NCBI RefSeq assembly: GCF_020447265.1 | Contig: NZ_JAJADR010000003.1 | Coordinates: 558,001-622,000 of the forward strand | Length of the DNA: 64,000 nt | Origin: Hymenobacter lucidus | Lineage (GTDB): Bacteria; Bacteroidota; Bacteroidia; Cytophagales; Hymenobacteraceae | Direction of reading: 5' to 3' | Part shown: positions 8,423-16,813 of the stretch, piece by piece | Layout: each line of letters starts with the position of its first letter | Numbering within the stretch: position 1 is the stretch's first letter | Notes under the pieces: generated by a model | What the model saw: only the letters and a program-made list of their open reading frames with translations | What the model was told of the DNA's origin: nothing | Databases searched by the model: none | Program-made: the position numbers and the translations under genes

Positions 8423-8870
8423 CTGTCATTGCTTGCTGCGGCTCTACTACGGCCATGGTAGCCGAGGCCTTGGCTATCAGCACATCGTCGCACCACACCT
8501 CGGCTTCGCAGAAATGCAGGCGGCGGCCGGGTTTCAGCACCCAGCCCACGGCCCGCAGTGTGTGGCCGATGCCGGGGCGCAGATACGTCGTTTTCAGCTC
8601 GGCCGTGACCACGCCGGTGCCGTCGGGTACGAGCGTAACGGCGGCAAAGCCGGCGGCTAAGTCGGCCATAGTGGCTACCAGGCCGCCGTGGGCAAACCCC
8701 AGGTTCTGGTGGTGCTGCTGCTCTAGCTGCAGCTCGGCTACCACCCGGCCGGGCTCAATGGTAGTCAGGTCGGCGCCGATGAGGTGCATAAAATGCTGGC
8801 GCTCCAGCTTGCGGCGGATACGGACTTCAAGAGTTTCGACGTTTACTTCCGGATTCAGGGTACTGCTCAT
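8394..8870 (-). CDS. PaaI-family hotdog-fold thioesterase
   Basis: 158 residues from the ATG at 8870 (MSSTLNPEV); a longer in-frame start is rejected because a -7 promoter box lies at 8875-8882. The core has HFMHLIGADLTTIEPGRVVAEL, then the catalytic-region motif HHQNLGFAHGGLVATMADLAAG, and TAELKTTYLRPG, all typical of PaaI/YdiI-type acyl-CoA thioesterases. The expected reaction is hydrolysis of aromatic or medium-chain acyl-CoA. The substrate cannot be told from sequence. Confidence 0.9.
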   Translation of the reverse strand: MSSTLNPEVNVETLEVRIRRKLERQHFMHLIGADLTTIEPGRVVAELQLEQQHHQNLGFAHGGLVATMADLAAGFAAVTLVPDGTGVVTAELKTTYLRPGIGHTLRAVGWVLKPGRRLHFCEAEVWCDDVLIAKASATMAVVEPQQAMTDANRAAERK

Positions 8871-8874
8871 GGCG

Positions 8875-8907
8875 CAAAGGTACGCAGGGCGCAGACGGTA
8901 GCCGCAA
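8875..8907 (-). promoter_or_regulatory. Bacteroidota-type promoter, near-leaderless
   Basis: On the minus strand TTG (8905-8907) is followed by 22 nt and TACCTTTG (8882-8875), an exact match to the TAnnTTTG -7 consensus with a permitted spacer. Only 4 nt separate the box from the thioesterase ATG at 8870, so transcription should begin at or next to the start codon. Confidence 0.6.
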
Positions 8908-8961
8908 TCCGCCAGCTTGCGTATCTTCCCGCCGCGGCCTTTCACAAACCGGCTTCCGCTT

Positions 8962-9549
8962 ATGACAACACTGGAATATTTGGTAGCCGGGGGCCTGGGA
9001 CTGGCCCTGGCTGCGTGCAGCGGCTTTCGGGTATTTGTACCGCTGCTGGCCGCTAATCTGGCTTACCTCACCGGCTTTATGGCGCCCTCGCCAGGCTTCG
9101 CGTGGCTGGGTACCTGGGCCGCTTTCGGGGTGCTGGCTACCGCTACTGTGGCCGAAATGCTGGCTTACTACGTGCCCGTCATCGACAACGTGCTGGACAC
9201 GATTACGACGCCTGCCTCCTTTATTGCTGGCACCCTGCTGATGACCTCCGCCCTGCCCGACCTCGACCCGGTGGTGCGCTGGGGGCTGGGCGTACTGGTG
9301 GGCGGCGGCACGGCCGGCATGGTGCAGAGCGGTACGGCGCTGCTGCGGGCCGGCTCCACGGCCACCACGGCCGGCTTCGGCAACCCGATTCTGGCCACGC
9401 TGGAAAACTTTCTGGCCATTGTCGGTTCTCTGCTGGGGTTATTTCTGCCGCTTATCATGGCCGGCTTGGTAATCGTGCTGCTGCTGTATCTGGCGGGCCG
9501 GTTCCGGCGGCTGATTTTCCGCCGCCCCACGCCTCCTGCCAATTCCTAA
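8962..9549 (+). CDS. DUF4126 membrane protein
   Basis: 195 residues from the ATG at 8962. The protein is almost entirely hydrophobic, with about five membrane segments. The opening LGLALAACSGFRVFVPLLAA, the PVIDNVLDTITTPA segment and the glycine-rich VGGGTAGMVQ region are diagnostic of DUF4126. Function is unknown; it is predicted to be an inner-membrane protein. The last residues are basic (RFRRLIFRRP), consistent with a cytoplasmic tail. The Nudix gene follows after 21 nt on the same strand. Confidence 0.88.
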   Translation: MTTLEYLVAGGLGLALAACSGFRVFVPLLAANLAYLTGFMAPSPGFAWLGTWAAFGVLATATVAEMLAYYVPVIDNVLDTITTPASFIAGTLLMTSALPDLDPVVRWGLGVLVGGGTAGMVQSGTALLRAGSTATTAGFGNPILATLENFLAIVGSLLGLFLPLIMAGLVIVLLLYLAGRFRRLIFRRPTPPANS

Positions 9550-9570
9550 CTCCTGTTGCGCAACTCACAT

Positions 9571-10086
9571 ATGTCAACGTCAAGCTCGACACCCGATACG
9601 CTTTCCGATTCGCTTCTGCAGGCCTACACCGGCCAGGTGCGGGTGCGGGTCTGCGGCCTGCTGATTCATCAGGGTGCCATGCTGCTCGCCGCGCACCGGG
9701 GCATGGTAACCGGGGGCGCGCCGTTCTGGTCGCCGCCCGGGGGCGGGTGGCAGTTCGGCGAAACAATTCAGGAATGTCTGCGCCGCGAGTTTCGGGAAGA
9801 AACCGGTTTGGAAGTAACAGTGGGCCGCTTCCTGCACCTGCACGAGTTCAAAACCGACTCGTTACAGGCGCTGGAGCTGTTTTTCGAGGTAAAGCTGGTG
9901 GATGAGCACGCCACACCCACCCTGGGCTCCGACCCCGAGCACGCGCCCGAGGCCCAGTTGCTCACGGAGCTGGCGTTTCTCACGCCCCGGCAGTTGGGCG
10001 AGCTGCTGCCGACCCAGCTTCACCCGATTCTGCGCCACGTCATCAGCCCCGACGACGTGTTTATTCCCTACGTGCTGTTTCAGTAA
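9571..10086 (+). CDS. Nudix hydrolase
   Basis: 171 residues. The Nudix box is intact at about residues 58-80: G-x5-E (GGWQFGE), seven residues, then REFREETGL, matching Gx5Ex7REUxEExGU. The preceding WSPPGGGW is also typical. These enzymes hydrolyse nucleoside diphosphates linked to another moiety, using metal bound by the box glutamates; the substrate here cannot be assigned. The start at 9571 avoids an unsupported five-residue extension. Confidence 0.9.
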   Translation: MSTSSSTPDTLSDSLLQAYTGQVRVRVCGLLIHQGAMLLAAHRGMVTGGAPFWSPPGGGWQFGETIQECLRREFREETGLEVTVGRFLHLHEFKTDSLQALELFFEVKLVDEHATPTLGSDPEHAPEAQLLTELAFLTPRQLGELLPTQLHPILRHVISPDDVFIPYVLFQ

Positions 10087-10175
10087 GCTTACTACCACGC
10101 TCCGAAAGGCACTAGCCGGTTCGGAGGCCTTTCGTACCTTTAACGGCCCTATTGCCGCTTTTTGCTCGTCCTGCC

Positions 10176-11075
10176 GTGTCTTCCACCCCTTTGCCTGCCG
10201 CCACCTTGCCTTTGCCCGCCCCGCCCGTTGCTTTGCAGTCGCTGCGCGACGAAACGCTGGAATCAGCGGCGCCGGCCGCCTGCAACCTCTACCTCACGGC
10301 CGGGGCCAATGGCCTGCGCCTGGGCGTGGCCGACATTCGCCGCAATAAGTTTGTGGCCCTGGAAGACTACCCGGTAAACCCCGAAGCCTCCTGGGCTGAG
10401 CAGTTTCAGGCCCTGGCCGCTGAGCACGATTTGCTGGGCCAGACCAACTGGAATCAGGTGCGGCTGGCCGTCCAGAACCGCCACTTCACGCTACTGCCGG
10501 CCCCGCTGTTTCGCCCCGGCGACGAAGCTGCCTACCTGCGCCTGCACCACACCGTGGATGCGGACCAAGAGTCCGTGGGGCGCTACATGCATTCCAGCAT
10601 GGAGCTGGTCAGCGTCTTTGCTGCCGAACGGGCCCTGGTACGCTGGTTTCAGGCTACGTATCCTACCGGCCGGGTTCTGCACCAGACCAGTGCGCTACTC
10701 GAAGGCATCATTCACCAGAGCGAAGTAGCCGCCCCGCGCCGACTTTACCTGAGTTTGGGCCACCAGGAAGTCACCATCGTGGCCGTGCGCGACAAGCGCC
10801 TGGAATTCTGCAACGTCTTCAGTTTCGCCACGCCCGAGGATCTGATTTACTACACCATCCTGGTAATGCAGGAGTTGCAGCTCAACCCTGACCAGGACGC
10901 CGTTGTGGTGTGGGGCGACCTAATGCACGACTCCGAGCTGTTTACCATTCTGCGCAAGTACATCCGCAACATCCGCTTCGGCAACCGTCCCTTTGACCTG
11001 GCCTATAGCTACCGGCTGAATGACGTGTTCGAGTACCGCTACTTCGAGCTCTACAGCCTGCACCTGTGCGAGTAG
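10176..11075 (+). CDS. DUF3822 family protein
   Basis: About 299 residues from GTG at 10176; TTG at 10152 would add 8 residues and there is no ATG nearby, so the start is uncertain. The protein has an actin/ASKHA-like look: LYLTAGANGLRLGVADIRRNKF near the start, later RRLYLSLGHQEVTIVAVRDKRLEFCNVF and QDAVVVWGDLM. That matches DUF3822, a Bacteroidota family commonly near coaD and rsmD. Here coaD follows after a REP-like element, but rsmD is missing. A TACCTTTA -7-like box is at 10135-10142. Function is unknown. Confidence 0.8.
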   Translation: MSSTPLPAATLPLPAPPVALQSLRDETLESAAPAACNLYLTAGANGLRLGVADIRRNKFVALEDYPVNPEASWAEQFQALAAEHDLLGQTNWNQVRLAVQNRHFTLLPAPLFRPGDEAAYLRLHHTVDADQESVGRYMHSSMELVSVFAAERALVRWFQATYPTGRVLHQTSALLEGIIHQSEVAAPRRLYLSLGHQEVTIVAVRDKRLEFCNVFSFATPEDLIYYTILVMQELQLNPDQDAVVVWGDLMHDSELFTILRKYIRNIRFGNRPFDLAYSYRLNDVFEYRYFELYSLHLCE

Positions 11076-11089
11076 CCTAGCCCTCCTTG

Positions 11090-11246
11090 TGTTACTGCGA
11101 GGCGCAGCCGGTGGCAATCCGCCCTCTATGCAGTATGACCTGATTTTTACCAAAAAGCCCTTTCCCGTACAACGAGAAAGGGCTTTCCACTTAAGGGGCT
11201 TAGTACATTTCAGAAGACGGATTGCCTCAGCGGCTCGCAATGACAG
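11090..11246. repeat. Composite REP element with internal terminator-like stem
   Basis: The left arm TACTGCGAGGCGCAGCC...CAATCCGCCC is the imperfect reverse complement of the right arm ACGGATTGCC...GGCTCGCAATGACA. The centre holds AAAGCCCTTTCCCGT and ACGAGAAAGGGCTTT around a 3-nt loop. The loop-proximal bases differ from the copies at 4157 and 28518 but stay largely paired. Confidence 0.75.
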
Positions 11247-11292
11247 CAGTTTTTACCACCTTCGCAGCACCAAAACTCAACTTCCGCGACGC

Positions 11293-11772
11293 ATGAAGCG
11301 CATTGCTCTTTTCCCCGGCTCCTTTGACCCGTTTACCAATGGCCACCTCGACGTGGTACGGCGCGGGGCAGTGCTCTTCGACGAAATCATTATTGCCATC
11401 GGCAACAACAGCAGCAAGAGCCGCTACCTGCCCGTAGAGCAGATGGTGGGCATGATTGAGGACGTGTTCCGGGACGAGCCGCGCGTATCGGTGCAAACCT
11501 ACAAAGGCCTCACCGCCGACTTTGCCCGCACCGTCGGGGCCAATTTTCTGCTGCGCGGCCTGCGGAACACCACCGATTTCGAGTACGAAAACACCATTGC
11601 TCAGGCCAACCGCCACATGAATCCGGACCTGGAAACCGTGTTTCTGATTACCTCACCGGCTCTGGCCGCCATTAGCAGCACTATCATCCGCGAAATTCAC
11701 CGCTTCGGCGGCAACGTCGACGACTTTGTGCCTTTTGCGCTGCCCGCCTACGAGGCCCCAGCCGGCAGCTAG
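11293..11772 (+). CDS. coaD: Phosphopantetheine adenylyltransferase
   Basis: 159 residues, the family norm. It starts MKRIALFPGSFDPFTNGH, containing the nucleotide-binding T/HxGH-type motif (TNGH), and has LLRGLRNTTDFEYE in the middle and the ISSTIIREI motif near the end. CoaD transfers AMP from ATP to 4'-phosphopantetheine, making dephospho-CoA in coenzyme A synthesis. ATG at 11293 is chosen over an earlier in-frame start that would run through the REP element. Confidence 0.97.
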   Translation: MKRIALFPGSFDPFTNGHLDVVRRGAVLFDEIIIAIGNNSSKSRYLPVEQMVGMIEDVFRDEPRVSVQTYKGLTADFARTVGANFLLRGLRNTTDFEYENTIAQANRHMNPDLETVFLITSPALAAISSTIIREIHRFGGNVDDFVPFALPAYEAPAGS

Positions 11773-11780
11773 CAACAAAC

Positions 11781-11880
11781 GCGTCATTCCGAGCTTGCCG
11801 GGGAATCTCGCGTGCAACAGTACACAGATTACCCTGGCAACATCAGTACGCGAGATGTCTCGCGCTGCTCGGCATGATTG
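11781..11880. repeat. REP-like inverted repeat (GTCATTCCGA type)
   Basis: The left end GCGTCATTCCGAGCTTGCCG and right end GCTGCTCGGCATGATTG form an imperfect inverted pair. Inner strings GAATCTCGCGTGC and GTACGCGAGATGTCTCGCG extend it. It is the same family as 3491-3595 and lies between convergent genes. Confidence 0.65.
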
Positions 11881-11892
11881 TCTTTATTGCAG

Positions 11893-12375
11893 TTAGCGGC
11901 GCGACACCATGCGCACGCCCGATATGGCTTGCGTGTTTTTAGGGTCGGGCACGGGCAGCACGATGTACTCCGGGGCCGTCATTACCAAGTTGCCGCGGCG
12001 CATCAGCTCATCTTCATCCGAACCGATGAGTACCATGTCCAGCACCTTGCGCGACTTGGCGTTGAAGGTGACGACGATAGTGGAGCCGCTTTTCTCGAAC
12101 GTGTTGATCCAGTCGGCTCCTTTCGTGCTCTTCATCTGCTCGGCCGTGGGTTCCAGGCCGATGGGCTCGTCTTTGCTTTCGAGCGGTGTGCCCAACGCCC
12201 GGCGCACCTGGTCGATATTTTTACCCACTAACGAGGGCAAATCGAGCTGACTAGGGTTGGCGGCCGTGCCCTGTTCGGTTTTGGGGGCACTGTTTTCGGA
12301 AGCATTCTGGCTGCCGGTGCACGCGGCAACTCCGCTCAGCAACAATACGAAAGGCAAGTAGCGGAACGGGCGCAT
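11893..12375 (-). CDS. Hypothetical lipoprotein
   Basis: 160 residues from ATG at 12375; a TTG two codons upstream is less likely. The N-terminus has a short basic start, a hydrophobic run and a lipobox VAAC with the cysteine near residue 19. After a Ser/Asn/Glu-rich linker come SLVGKNIDQVRRALGTPLES, a segment reminiscent of SmpA/OmlA-type repeats, and a beta-rich C-terminal half (STIVVTFNAKSRKVLDMVLIG). The family is not firmly recognised. A Nudix gene ends 20 nt upstream on the same strand. Confidence 0.7.
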   Translation of the reverse strand: MRPFRYLPFVLLLSGVAACTGSQNASENSAPKTEQGTAANPSQLDLPSLVGKNIDQVRRALGTPLESKDEPIGLEPTAEQMKSTKGADWINTFEKSGSTIVVTFNAKSRKVLDMVLIGSDEDELMRRGNLVMTAPEYIVLPVPDPKNTQAISGVRMVSRR

Positions 12376-12395
12376 AAGCAAAAGTTCGGGTTAGA

Positions 12396-13100
12396 TTATT
12401 TTTCCTTGGCTGATTCTTTCGTCGGCTCCGTGCCGGACGTCTCACCCAGATAGTGGCGCACGACCAGCGCAATGGAGGCGTAAGCTTCGTCGAGCACAGC
12501 CAGGGCCTCCTGGGGCATCATCCAGCGTACTTCCTCGATGTACTCTTCGGCCTGCGGCTTCATCAGTGAGTCGTCGGTACAGCTCATGATGTACCAATTC
12601 GTTTTTTTCAGAATTTTGTTGCCGTTGTAGGCGTAGGAATGCCAGGTGCTGGGCAGTGCTTCGCCCATTTCCACCTTGATGTTGCACTCCTCTTCCACCT
12701 CGCGCAGGGCGCCCAGGCCGGGGTCTTCCTCTTTTTTGAGTTTGCCCTTGGGCAAATCCCACTTGCCGAGGCGGTAAATCATCAGCACCATGCCATCCTT
12801 CACCACGAGGCCGCCGGCGGCCTTCACGATGCGGAACTGGTCTTTGAGGTGCAGAATGAGTCGCTTCTTCTTGCGGGCCAGCAGCGTCAGGGACTTCAGC
12901 TTCTTGAGCTTCTTGACCTCCATAAGCCGCAAAATCCGGTCGATGAAGGGGTCCGTGACGTCGCGCACCAGCACGTCGCCGATCAGATCCTTGGAGCTGA
13001 ACTCATCCTCCGCGTTCAGAATCAGGTCGTAGCGGTGCTTGTATATCTTCTCGCTGTTCTTTTTAATGATCAGCGGAATATCGTTGATGAAGACGTTCAT
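12396..13100 (-). CDS. Nudix hydrolase with N-terminal extension
   Basis: 234 residues from ATG at 13100. Residues 1-100 form a charged alpha/beta extension (MNVFINDIPLIIKK...) without a known motif. The Nudix domain follows, with AAGGLVV, LGKWDLPKGKLKKEE and the box REVEEECNI. The glycine of the EExGU end is replaced by asparagine, so it deviates from the strict consensus while keeping the metal-binding glutamates. It probably forms one unit with the downstream lipoprotein gene. The substrate is unknown. Confidence 0.87.
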   Translation of the reverse strand: MNVFINDIPLIIKKNSEKIYKHRYDLILNAEDEFSSKDLIGDVLVRDVTDPFIDRILRLMEVKKLKKLKSLTLLARKKKRLILHLKDQFRIVKAAGGLVVKDGMVLMIYRLGKWDLPKGKLKKEEDPGLGALREVEEECNIKVEMGEALPSTWHSYAYNGNKILKKTNWYIMSCTDDSLMKPQAEEYIEEVRWMMPQEALAVLDEAYASIALVVRHYLGETSGTEPTKESAKEK

Positions 13101-13304
13101 CGCAGGGTAATCAGAGGGGCAGAAATGAGGAAGTAGCTCCGGGGTCGGTTGCAAAACACAACATAAATATTGGCAAACGGAAATCCCTGAAGGATGGGCA
13201 AGATACGGGATGCAGCCGGTTCTGTTGCCGGGCCGTAGCCCAACAGTGATTTTAACAAGCCGGATTCGTCGTAAGCCTCAGACAGGCCCTACTTTTACGC
13301 AGTA

Positions 13305-13817
13305 ATGAAAAAAATCGGTTTACTTTCGGACACCCACAGCTACTGGGATGCGCGCATCCTGCACTACCTCGCCGGCTGCGACGAAATCTGGCACGCCGGC
13401 GACTTCGGCACGGCTGCCGTAATCGAAGCCCTGGAGGCCGTAGCGCCCCTGCGCGGCGTGTATGGCAACATCGATGGCCGCGACGTGCGCCTGAGTCAGC
13501 CCTTGGTGCAACGCTTCGACGTAGAGGGCCTGCGGGTACTTATGACGCACATTGGGGGCTACCCCGGCCACTACTCCCCTGCTGCCCGCGCTCTGCTCAC
13601 TGAGGAGCGGCCCGGCCTGTTTATTTCCGGCCACTCCCACATTCTCAAAGTAATGCCCGACCCCAAGCTGGGCCTGCTGCACCTAAACCCCGGCGCGGCC
13701 GGCATGCACGGTTTCCACAAAGTCCGGACAATGCTGCGCTTCGAGGTAGCCAATGGCAAAGTGCAGCAGCTGCAGGCCATTGAGCTGGGGCCACGAGCGG
13801 CCGGGCGAGGGGAATAA
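13305..13817 (+). CDS. YfcE/MJ0936-type metallophosphoesterase
   Basis: 170 residues. All calcineurin-like metal motifs are visible in order: LLSDTHSY near the start, HAGDFG at about 31-36, GVYGNIDGRDVR, MTHIGGYPGHY, FISGHSHI and LLHLNPGAAG. The size fits the small YfcE/MJ0936 phosphodiesterase group, typically Mn-dependent with broad activity. A -7-like TACTTTTA box ends 7 nt before the ATG. Confidence 0.92.
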   Translation: MKKIGLLSDTHSYWDARILHYLAGCDEIWHAGDFGTAAVIEALEAVAPLRGVYGNIDGRDVRLSQPLVQRFDVEGLRVLMTHIGGYPGHYSPAARALLTEERPGLFISGHSHILKVMPDPKLGLLHLNPGAAGMHGFHKVRTMLRFEVANGKVQQLQAIELGPRAAGRGE

Positions 13818-13824
13818 AAAAAGC

Positions 13825-13903
13825 ATGTCCTTGCGAGACGCAGCCGTGGCAAGGACGTGTAAAAATAAAAAAGCGCCTCCTTCCTGGGAAAGAGGCGCTT
13901 TTT
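13825..13903. terminator. Half REP arm plus intrinsic terminator
   Basis: A partial REP arm (TGTCCTTGCGAGACGCAGCC, from 13826) is directly followed by a terminator at 13868-13903. The stem AAAAAGCGCCTC pairs with GAGGCGCTTTTT around a 12-nt loop, with A- and T-tracts on both sides, so it can serve the convergent genes on both strands. The missing right arm suggests a truncated member of the composite REP family. Confidence 0.75.
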
Positions 13904-13943
13904 CAAATCTATAGAAGCCAACCGACTCGGGTGGCAAGCCTAT

Positions 13944-14246
13944 TTAGAGGGCAATTTCCGGTTTGGGATGCTCGCCTTCCTGGCCGTCTTCGTTTACGGG
14001 CTTGGTTACGGCTTCAGCATCGTCAAATGCTTCGGCATTGGCCTGGGTCGTAGCGGTTTTAGCTGCGGGAGCAGCTTTGGCTTCGGTGGCTACTGGAGCA
14101 GCGCCGCCGTTGAAGCGGGACTTCAGTTCATCAAGGTCCACGTTCTTTAGAACGGGGGTCAAAAGCAGTTGCTTGATGATGCGCTGCTTGTTATTGGCAC
14201 GCGCAATGTTCTTGCGGTGCTTCCGCTTCAGTCGGGTGACGCTCAT
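13944..14246 (-). CDS. Small basic hypothetical protein
   Basis: 100 residues from ATG at 14246 ([13 protein letters not shown]). The first 30 residues are strongly basic ([22 protein letters not shown]). The middle and end are alanine-, threonine- and glutamate-rich and low complexity ([13 protein letters not shown]). The layout suggests a nucleic-acid- or ribosome-associated small protein, but I recognise no family. An exact TAnnTTTG box (TACTTTTG) on this strand lies at 14283-14290. Confidence 0.65.
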   Translation of the reverse strand: MSVTRLKRKHRKNIARANNKQRIIKQLLLTPVLKNVDLDELKSRFNGGAAPVATEAKAAPAAKTATTQANAEAFDDAEAVTKPVNEDGQEGEHPKPEIAL

Positions 14247-14319
14247 ATCCGGGTCGGTTAAAGTCTTTTTGTAAAGGAGGGGCAAAAGTAAGTCTTATTT
14301 TTGAATCGGGAAACAGTTG

Positions 14320-14352
14320 TTGCTTCTTCCTTGTCATTCCGTTTTTACTTTG
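14320..14352 (+). promoter_or_regulatory. Probable promoter of the threonine aldolase gene
   Basis: TTG (14320-14322), a 22-nt spacer and TTACTTTG (14345-14352), one mismatch from TAnnTTTG. The box ends 10 nt before the ATG, implying a very short 5' leader. Confidence 0.45.
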
Positions 14353-14362
14353 CTCCCCTACT

Positions 14363-15403
14363 ATGGCTGAACCTGTTATTGATTTACGCTCTGATACCGT
14401 CACGCGGCCCACGGCGGCCATGCTCGACGCTATGCTCCGTGCCCCCGTCGGCGACGACGTGTACGGCGAAGACCCCACGGTGCGGGCCCTGGAAGAATCT
14501 TCCGCCGCTCTATTCGGCCTGGAAGACGGGCTGTTCTGCCCCTCCGGCACCATGACCAACCAGATTGCCATCAAGGCCCACACCGAGCCGCTGAGCGAGG
14601 TAATTTGTGAGCAGACGGCCCACGTTTACCTCTGGGAAGTGGGTGGCATTGCCTTCCACTCGGGGGCATCGGTGGCCCTGCTGCCAGGCGACCGGGGCCG
14701 CGTGACGGCCGCGCAGGTGGAAGCCGCCATCCGGCAGCCCGACAACGTGCATTACCCCACCTCCAGCCTCATCTGCCTGGAAAACACCAGCAACCGGGGC
14801 GGCGGCAGCTGTTACTCACTCGATGCCATTGCCAGCATTGCCGAAGTAGCCCGGCGCCGCGGCCTGGCCCTGCACCTCGACGGGGCCCGCATCTTCAACG
14901 CGCTGGTAGCTACGGGCCAAAGCGCCGCCGATTACGGCCAGTACTTCGACTCGATTTCAGTGTGCCTGTCGAAAGGGCTGGGCGCGCCGGTGGGCTCGGT
15001 GCTGCTGGGCAGCAAGGCCTTCATCCACAAGTGCCGCCGTATCCGCAAGGTGATGGGCGGGGGCATGCGGCAGGCCGGCATTCTGGCGGCGGCGGGTATT
15101 TATGCCCTGGAGCACAACGTGGAACGCCTGGCCGACGACCACCGCCGCGCCCGGGAGCTGGGTGCTACGCTGGCTGCGCAGCCCTATGTAGCCGAGGTGC
15201 TGCCCACCGAAACCAACCTCGTTATTTTCCGTCTCACCGAGGAAATGCGGGCCGAAACCTTTCTGGCACACCTGGAGCAGCACGGTATCCGGGCTTCTTC
15301 GTTTGGCCCCCAGATGATTCGCTTCGTAACTCACCTCGACGTGGACGACACGATGGTAGAGCGGGTAAACCACGCGCTACAGGCCCTGAGCGTACCGGCC
15401 TAG
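14363..15403 (+). CDS. ltaE: Low-specificity L-threonine aldolase
   Basis: 346 residues. It opens with [20 protein letters not shown], a hallmark of the family, followed by [21 protein letters not shown] contains the PLP-binding aspartate, and the Schiff-base lysine is in [16 protein letters not shown] at about residue 200. The enzyme is PLP-dependent, fold type I, and cleaves L-threonine or L-allo-threonine to glycine and acetaldehyde in the cytoplasm. It is flanked by its own promoter-like box and a strong terminator, so it is probably monocistronic. Confidence 0.95.
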   Translation: MAEPVIDLRSDTVTRPTAAMLDAMLRAPVGDDVYGEDPTVRALEESSAALFGLEDGLFCPSGTMTNQIAIKAHTEPLSEVICEQTAHVYLWEVGGIAFHSGASVALLPGDRGRVTAAQVEAAIRQPDNVHYPTSSLICLENTSNRGGGSCYSLDAIASIAEVARRRGLALHLDGARIFNALVATGQSAADYGQYFDSISVCLSKGLGAPVGSVLLGSKAFIHKCRRIRKVMGGGMRQAGILAAAGIYALEHNVERLADDHRRARELGATLAAQPYVAEVLPTETNLVIFRLTEEMRAETFLAHLEQHGIRASSFGPQMIRFVTHLDVDDTMVERVNHALQALSVPA

Positions 15404-15435
15404 AAACGGCAGGAAGTATTCTTCTACAGTAAGTT

Positions 15436-15476
15436 GACCGTCATGCCGAGTAAAGTCGAGGCATGACGGTCTTTTT
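15436..15476. terminator. Intrinsic terminator built from a REP-like arm
   Basis: GACCGTCATGCC pairs perfectly with GGCATGACGGTC around a 12-nt loop and is followed by TTTTT. The arm sequence resembles the outer arm of the GTCATTCCGA repeats, suggesting a REP remnant serving as terminator. Confidence 0.85.
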
Positions 15477-15487
15477 CTGCGTCCTTG

Positions 15488-16660
15488 TTACTCAATCACG
15501 CCATTCCCTGCAACTTTACTGTCGTCGGCTTTGTCGGCCAGGTGCAGCACAACGAGGCCGGTAACAGCGGCCAGGAAGGAACCTAGAATGACGGCCAGCT
15601 TGGCCAGCGCAATCCGACTAGGGTCGGTGAAGGACAGGTTGGCCACGAAGATGGCCATGGTAAACCCGATGCCGGCCGTGAAGCCCAGACCCAGCAGCTT
15701 ATACCACGTGACGCGCTCCGGCAGGCTCGAAATGCCGGCCTTTACCGTAAGCCAGGTGGCCCCGAAAATACCGAGCGGCTTGCCCAGCAGCAGCGCCAGC
15801 CCGATACCCAGCCCCAACGGGCTCAGCAGCTCCCCCACCGACTCGGCCGACAGCACAATGGCCGTGTTAGCCAGGGCGAAGACCGGCAGAATAAAGTAGC
15901 TGATGGGCTTGTGCAGCGCCGCTTCCAGCTTCTCGATGGCGTCGGTGGGAATGGTGAGGGCCAGCAATACCCCGGCAATGGTGGCATGAATCCCCGACTT
16001 GAGCACGCAGAACCACAAAGCCAGCCCCAGCAGAAAGTACAGCGGCAGCATGTTTACCTTCAGTCGGTTGAGCAGCGCCAGCCCCGCGAAAACACCGCCC
16101 GCCGCCAGCAGATACGGCAGGTGCAGCTCGGCGGTGTAGAAGAGCGCAATGATGAGCACCGCAATTAAATCGTCGATGATGGCCAGGGCGGTGAGAAACA
16201 CGCGCAGGCCGGGCGGTATCTTTTCGCCCAGCAACGAAAGGATACCCAACGAAAAGGCAATATCGGTGGCTGTGGGCACGGCCCAGCCGTGGCTGGCGGG
16301 CGTGCCGGCATTGAAGGCCAGGTAGATGCCGGCCGGCACCACCACCCCACCCACGGCCGCCAGCATGGGCAGCAGCGCCTGCCGGAAATCGGTCAGCTCG
16401 CCGTAGAGCACCTCCCGCTTGATTTCCAGGCCGACGGAAAAGAAAAACACGACCATCAGGCCGTCATCGACCCAGTGTGCGGCAGTTTTTTCCAACGGCG
16501 GCCAGCCCAGCGGCATTTCCCAGAAATGCAGATAGGCGCCGCTCCAGCCCGAGTTGCTGATGAGCAGCGACACCACCGTAGCTAACAGCAGCAACAGCCC
16601 CGAAAGCTTGCCGCTTTCCGACAGCTCCCGGATCGGCCCAATTATTCTGCGTAATGGCAT
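15488..16660 (-). CDS. nhaA: Na+/H+ antiporter NhaA
   Basis: 390 residues with about 11-12 membrane helices. The ion-binding double aspartate is present in LTALAIIDDLIAVLIIALFY. MVVFFFSVGLEIKREVLYGELTD and the WAVPTATDIAFSLGILSLLG motif are signatures of NhaA. It exchanges internal sodium or lithium for protons to control pH and salt. The -7 box TAGCTTTG is 4 nt before the ATG, so the transcript may lack a leader. Confidence 0.97.
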   Translation of the reverse strand: MPLRRIIGPIRELSESGKLSGLLLLLATVVSLLISNSGWSGAYLHFWEMPLGWPPLEKTAAHWVDDGLMVVFFFSVGLEIKREVLYGELTDFRQALLPMLAAVGGVVVPAGIYLAFNAGTPASHGWAVPTATDIAFSLGILSLLGEKIPPGLRVFLTALAIIDDLIAVLIIALFYTAELHLPYLLAAGGVFAGLALLNRLKVNMLPLYFLLGLALWFCVLKSGIHATIAGVLLALTIPTDAIEKLEAALHKPISYFILPVFALANTAIVLSAESVGELLSPLGLGIGLALLLGKPLGIFGATWLTVKAGISSLPERVTWYKLLGLGFTAGIGFTMAIFVANLSFTDPSRIALAKLAVILGSFLAAVTGLVVLHLADKADDSKVAGNGVIE

Positions 16661-16664
16661 GGGG

Positions 16665-16672
16665 CAAAGCTA
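16665..16672 (-). promoter_or_regulatory. -7 promoter box of nhaA, near-leaderless
   Basis: TAGCTTTG on the minus strand matches TAnnTTTG exactly and lies 4 nt from the nhaA ATG. No clear TTG -33 element is seen at the expected distance. Confidence 0.45.
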
Positions 16673-16813
16673 GCCATTCGAGCGACGAAGCAGCGCGGCC
16701 TTGCGTACACCTTACGACTCCAAACTAACTCCCATCTTTGCGCCCGGCGGCCAGCAGGGCATTTGCGGCCCGCATTAGTCCGCCATGTCGCGCTGCCTCC
16801 CGCTCTTGCTCCT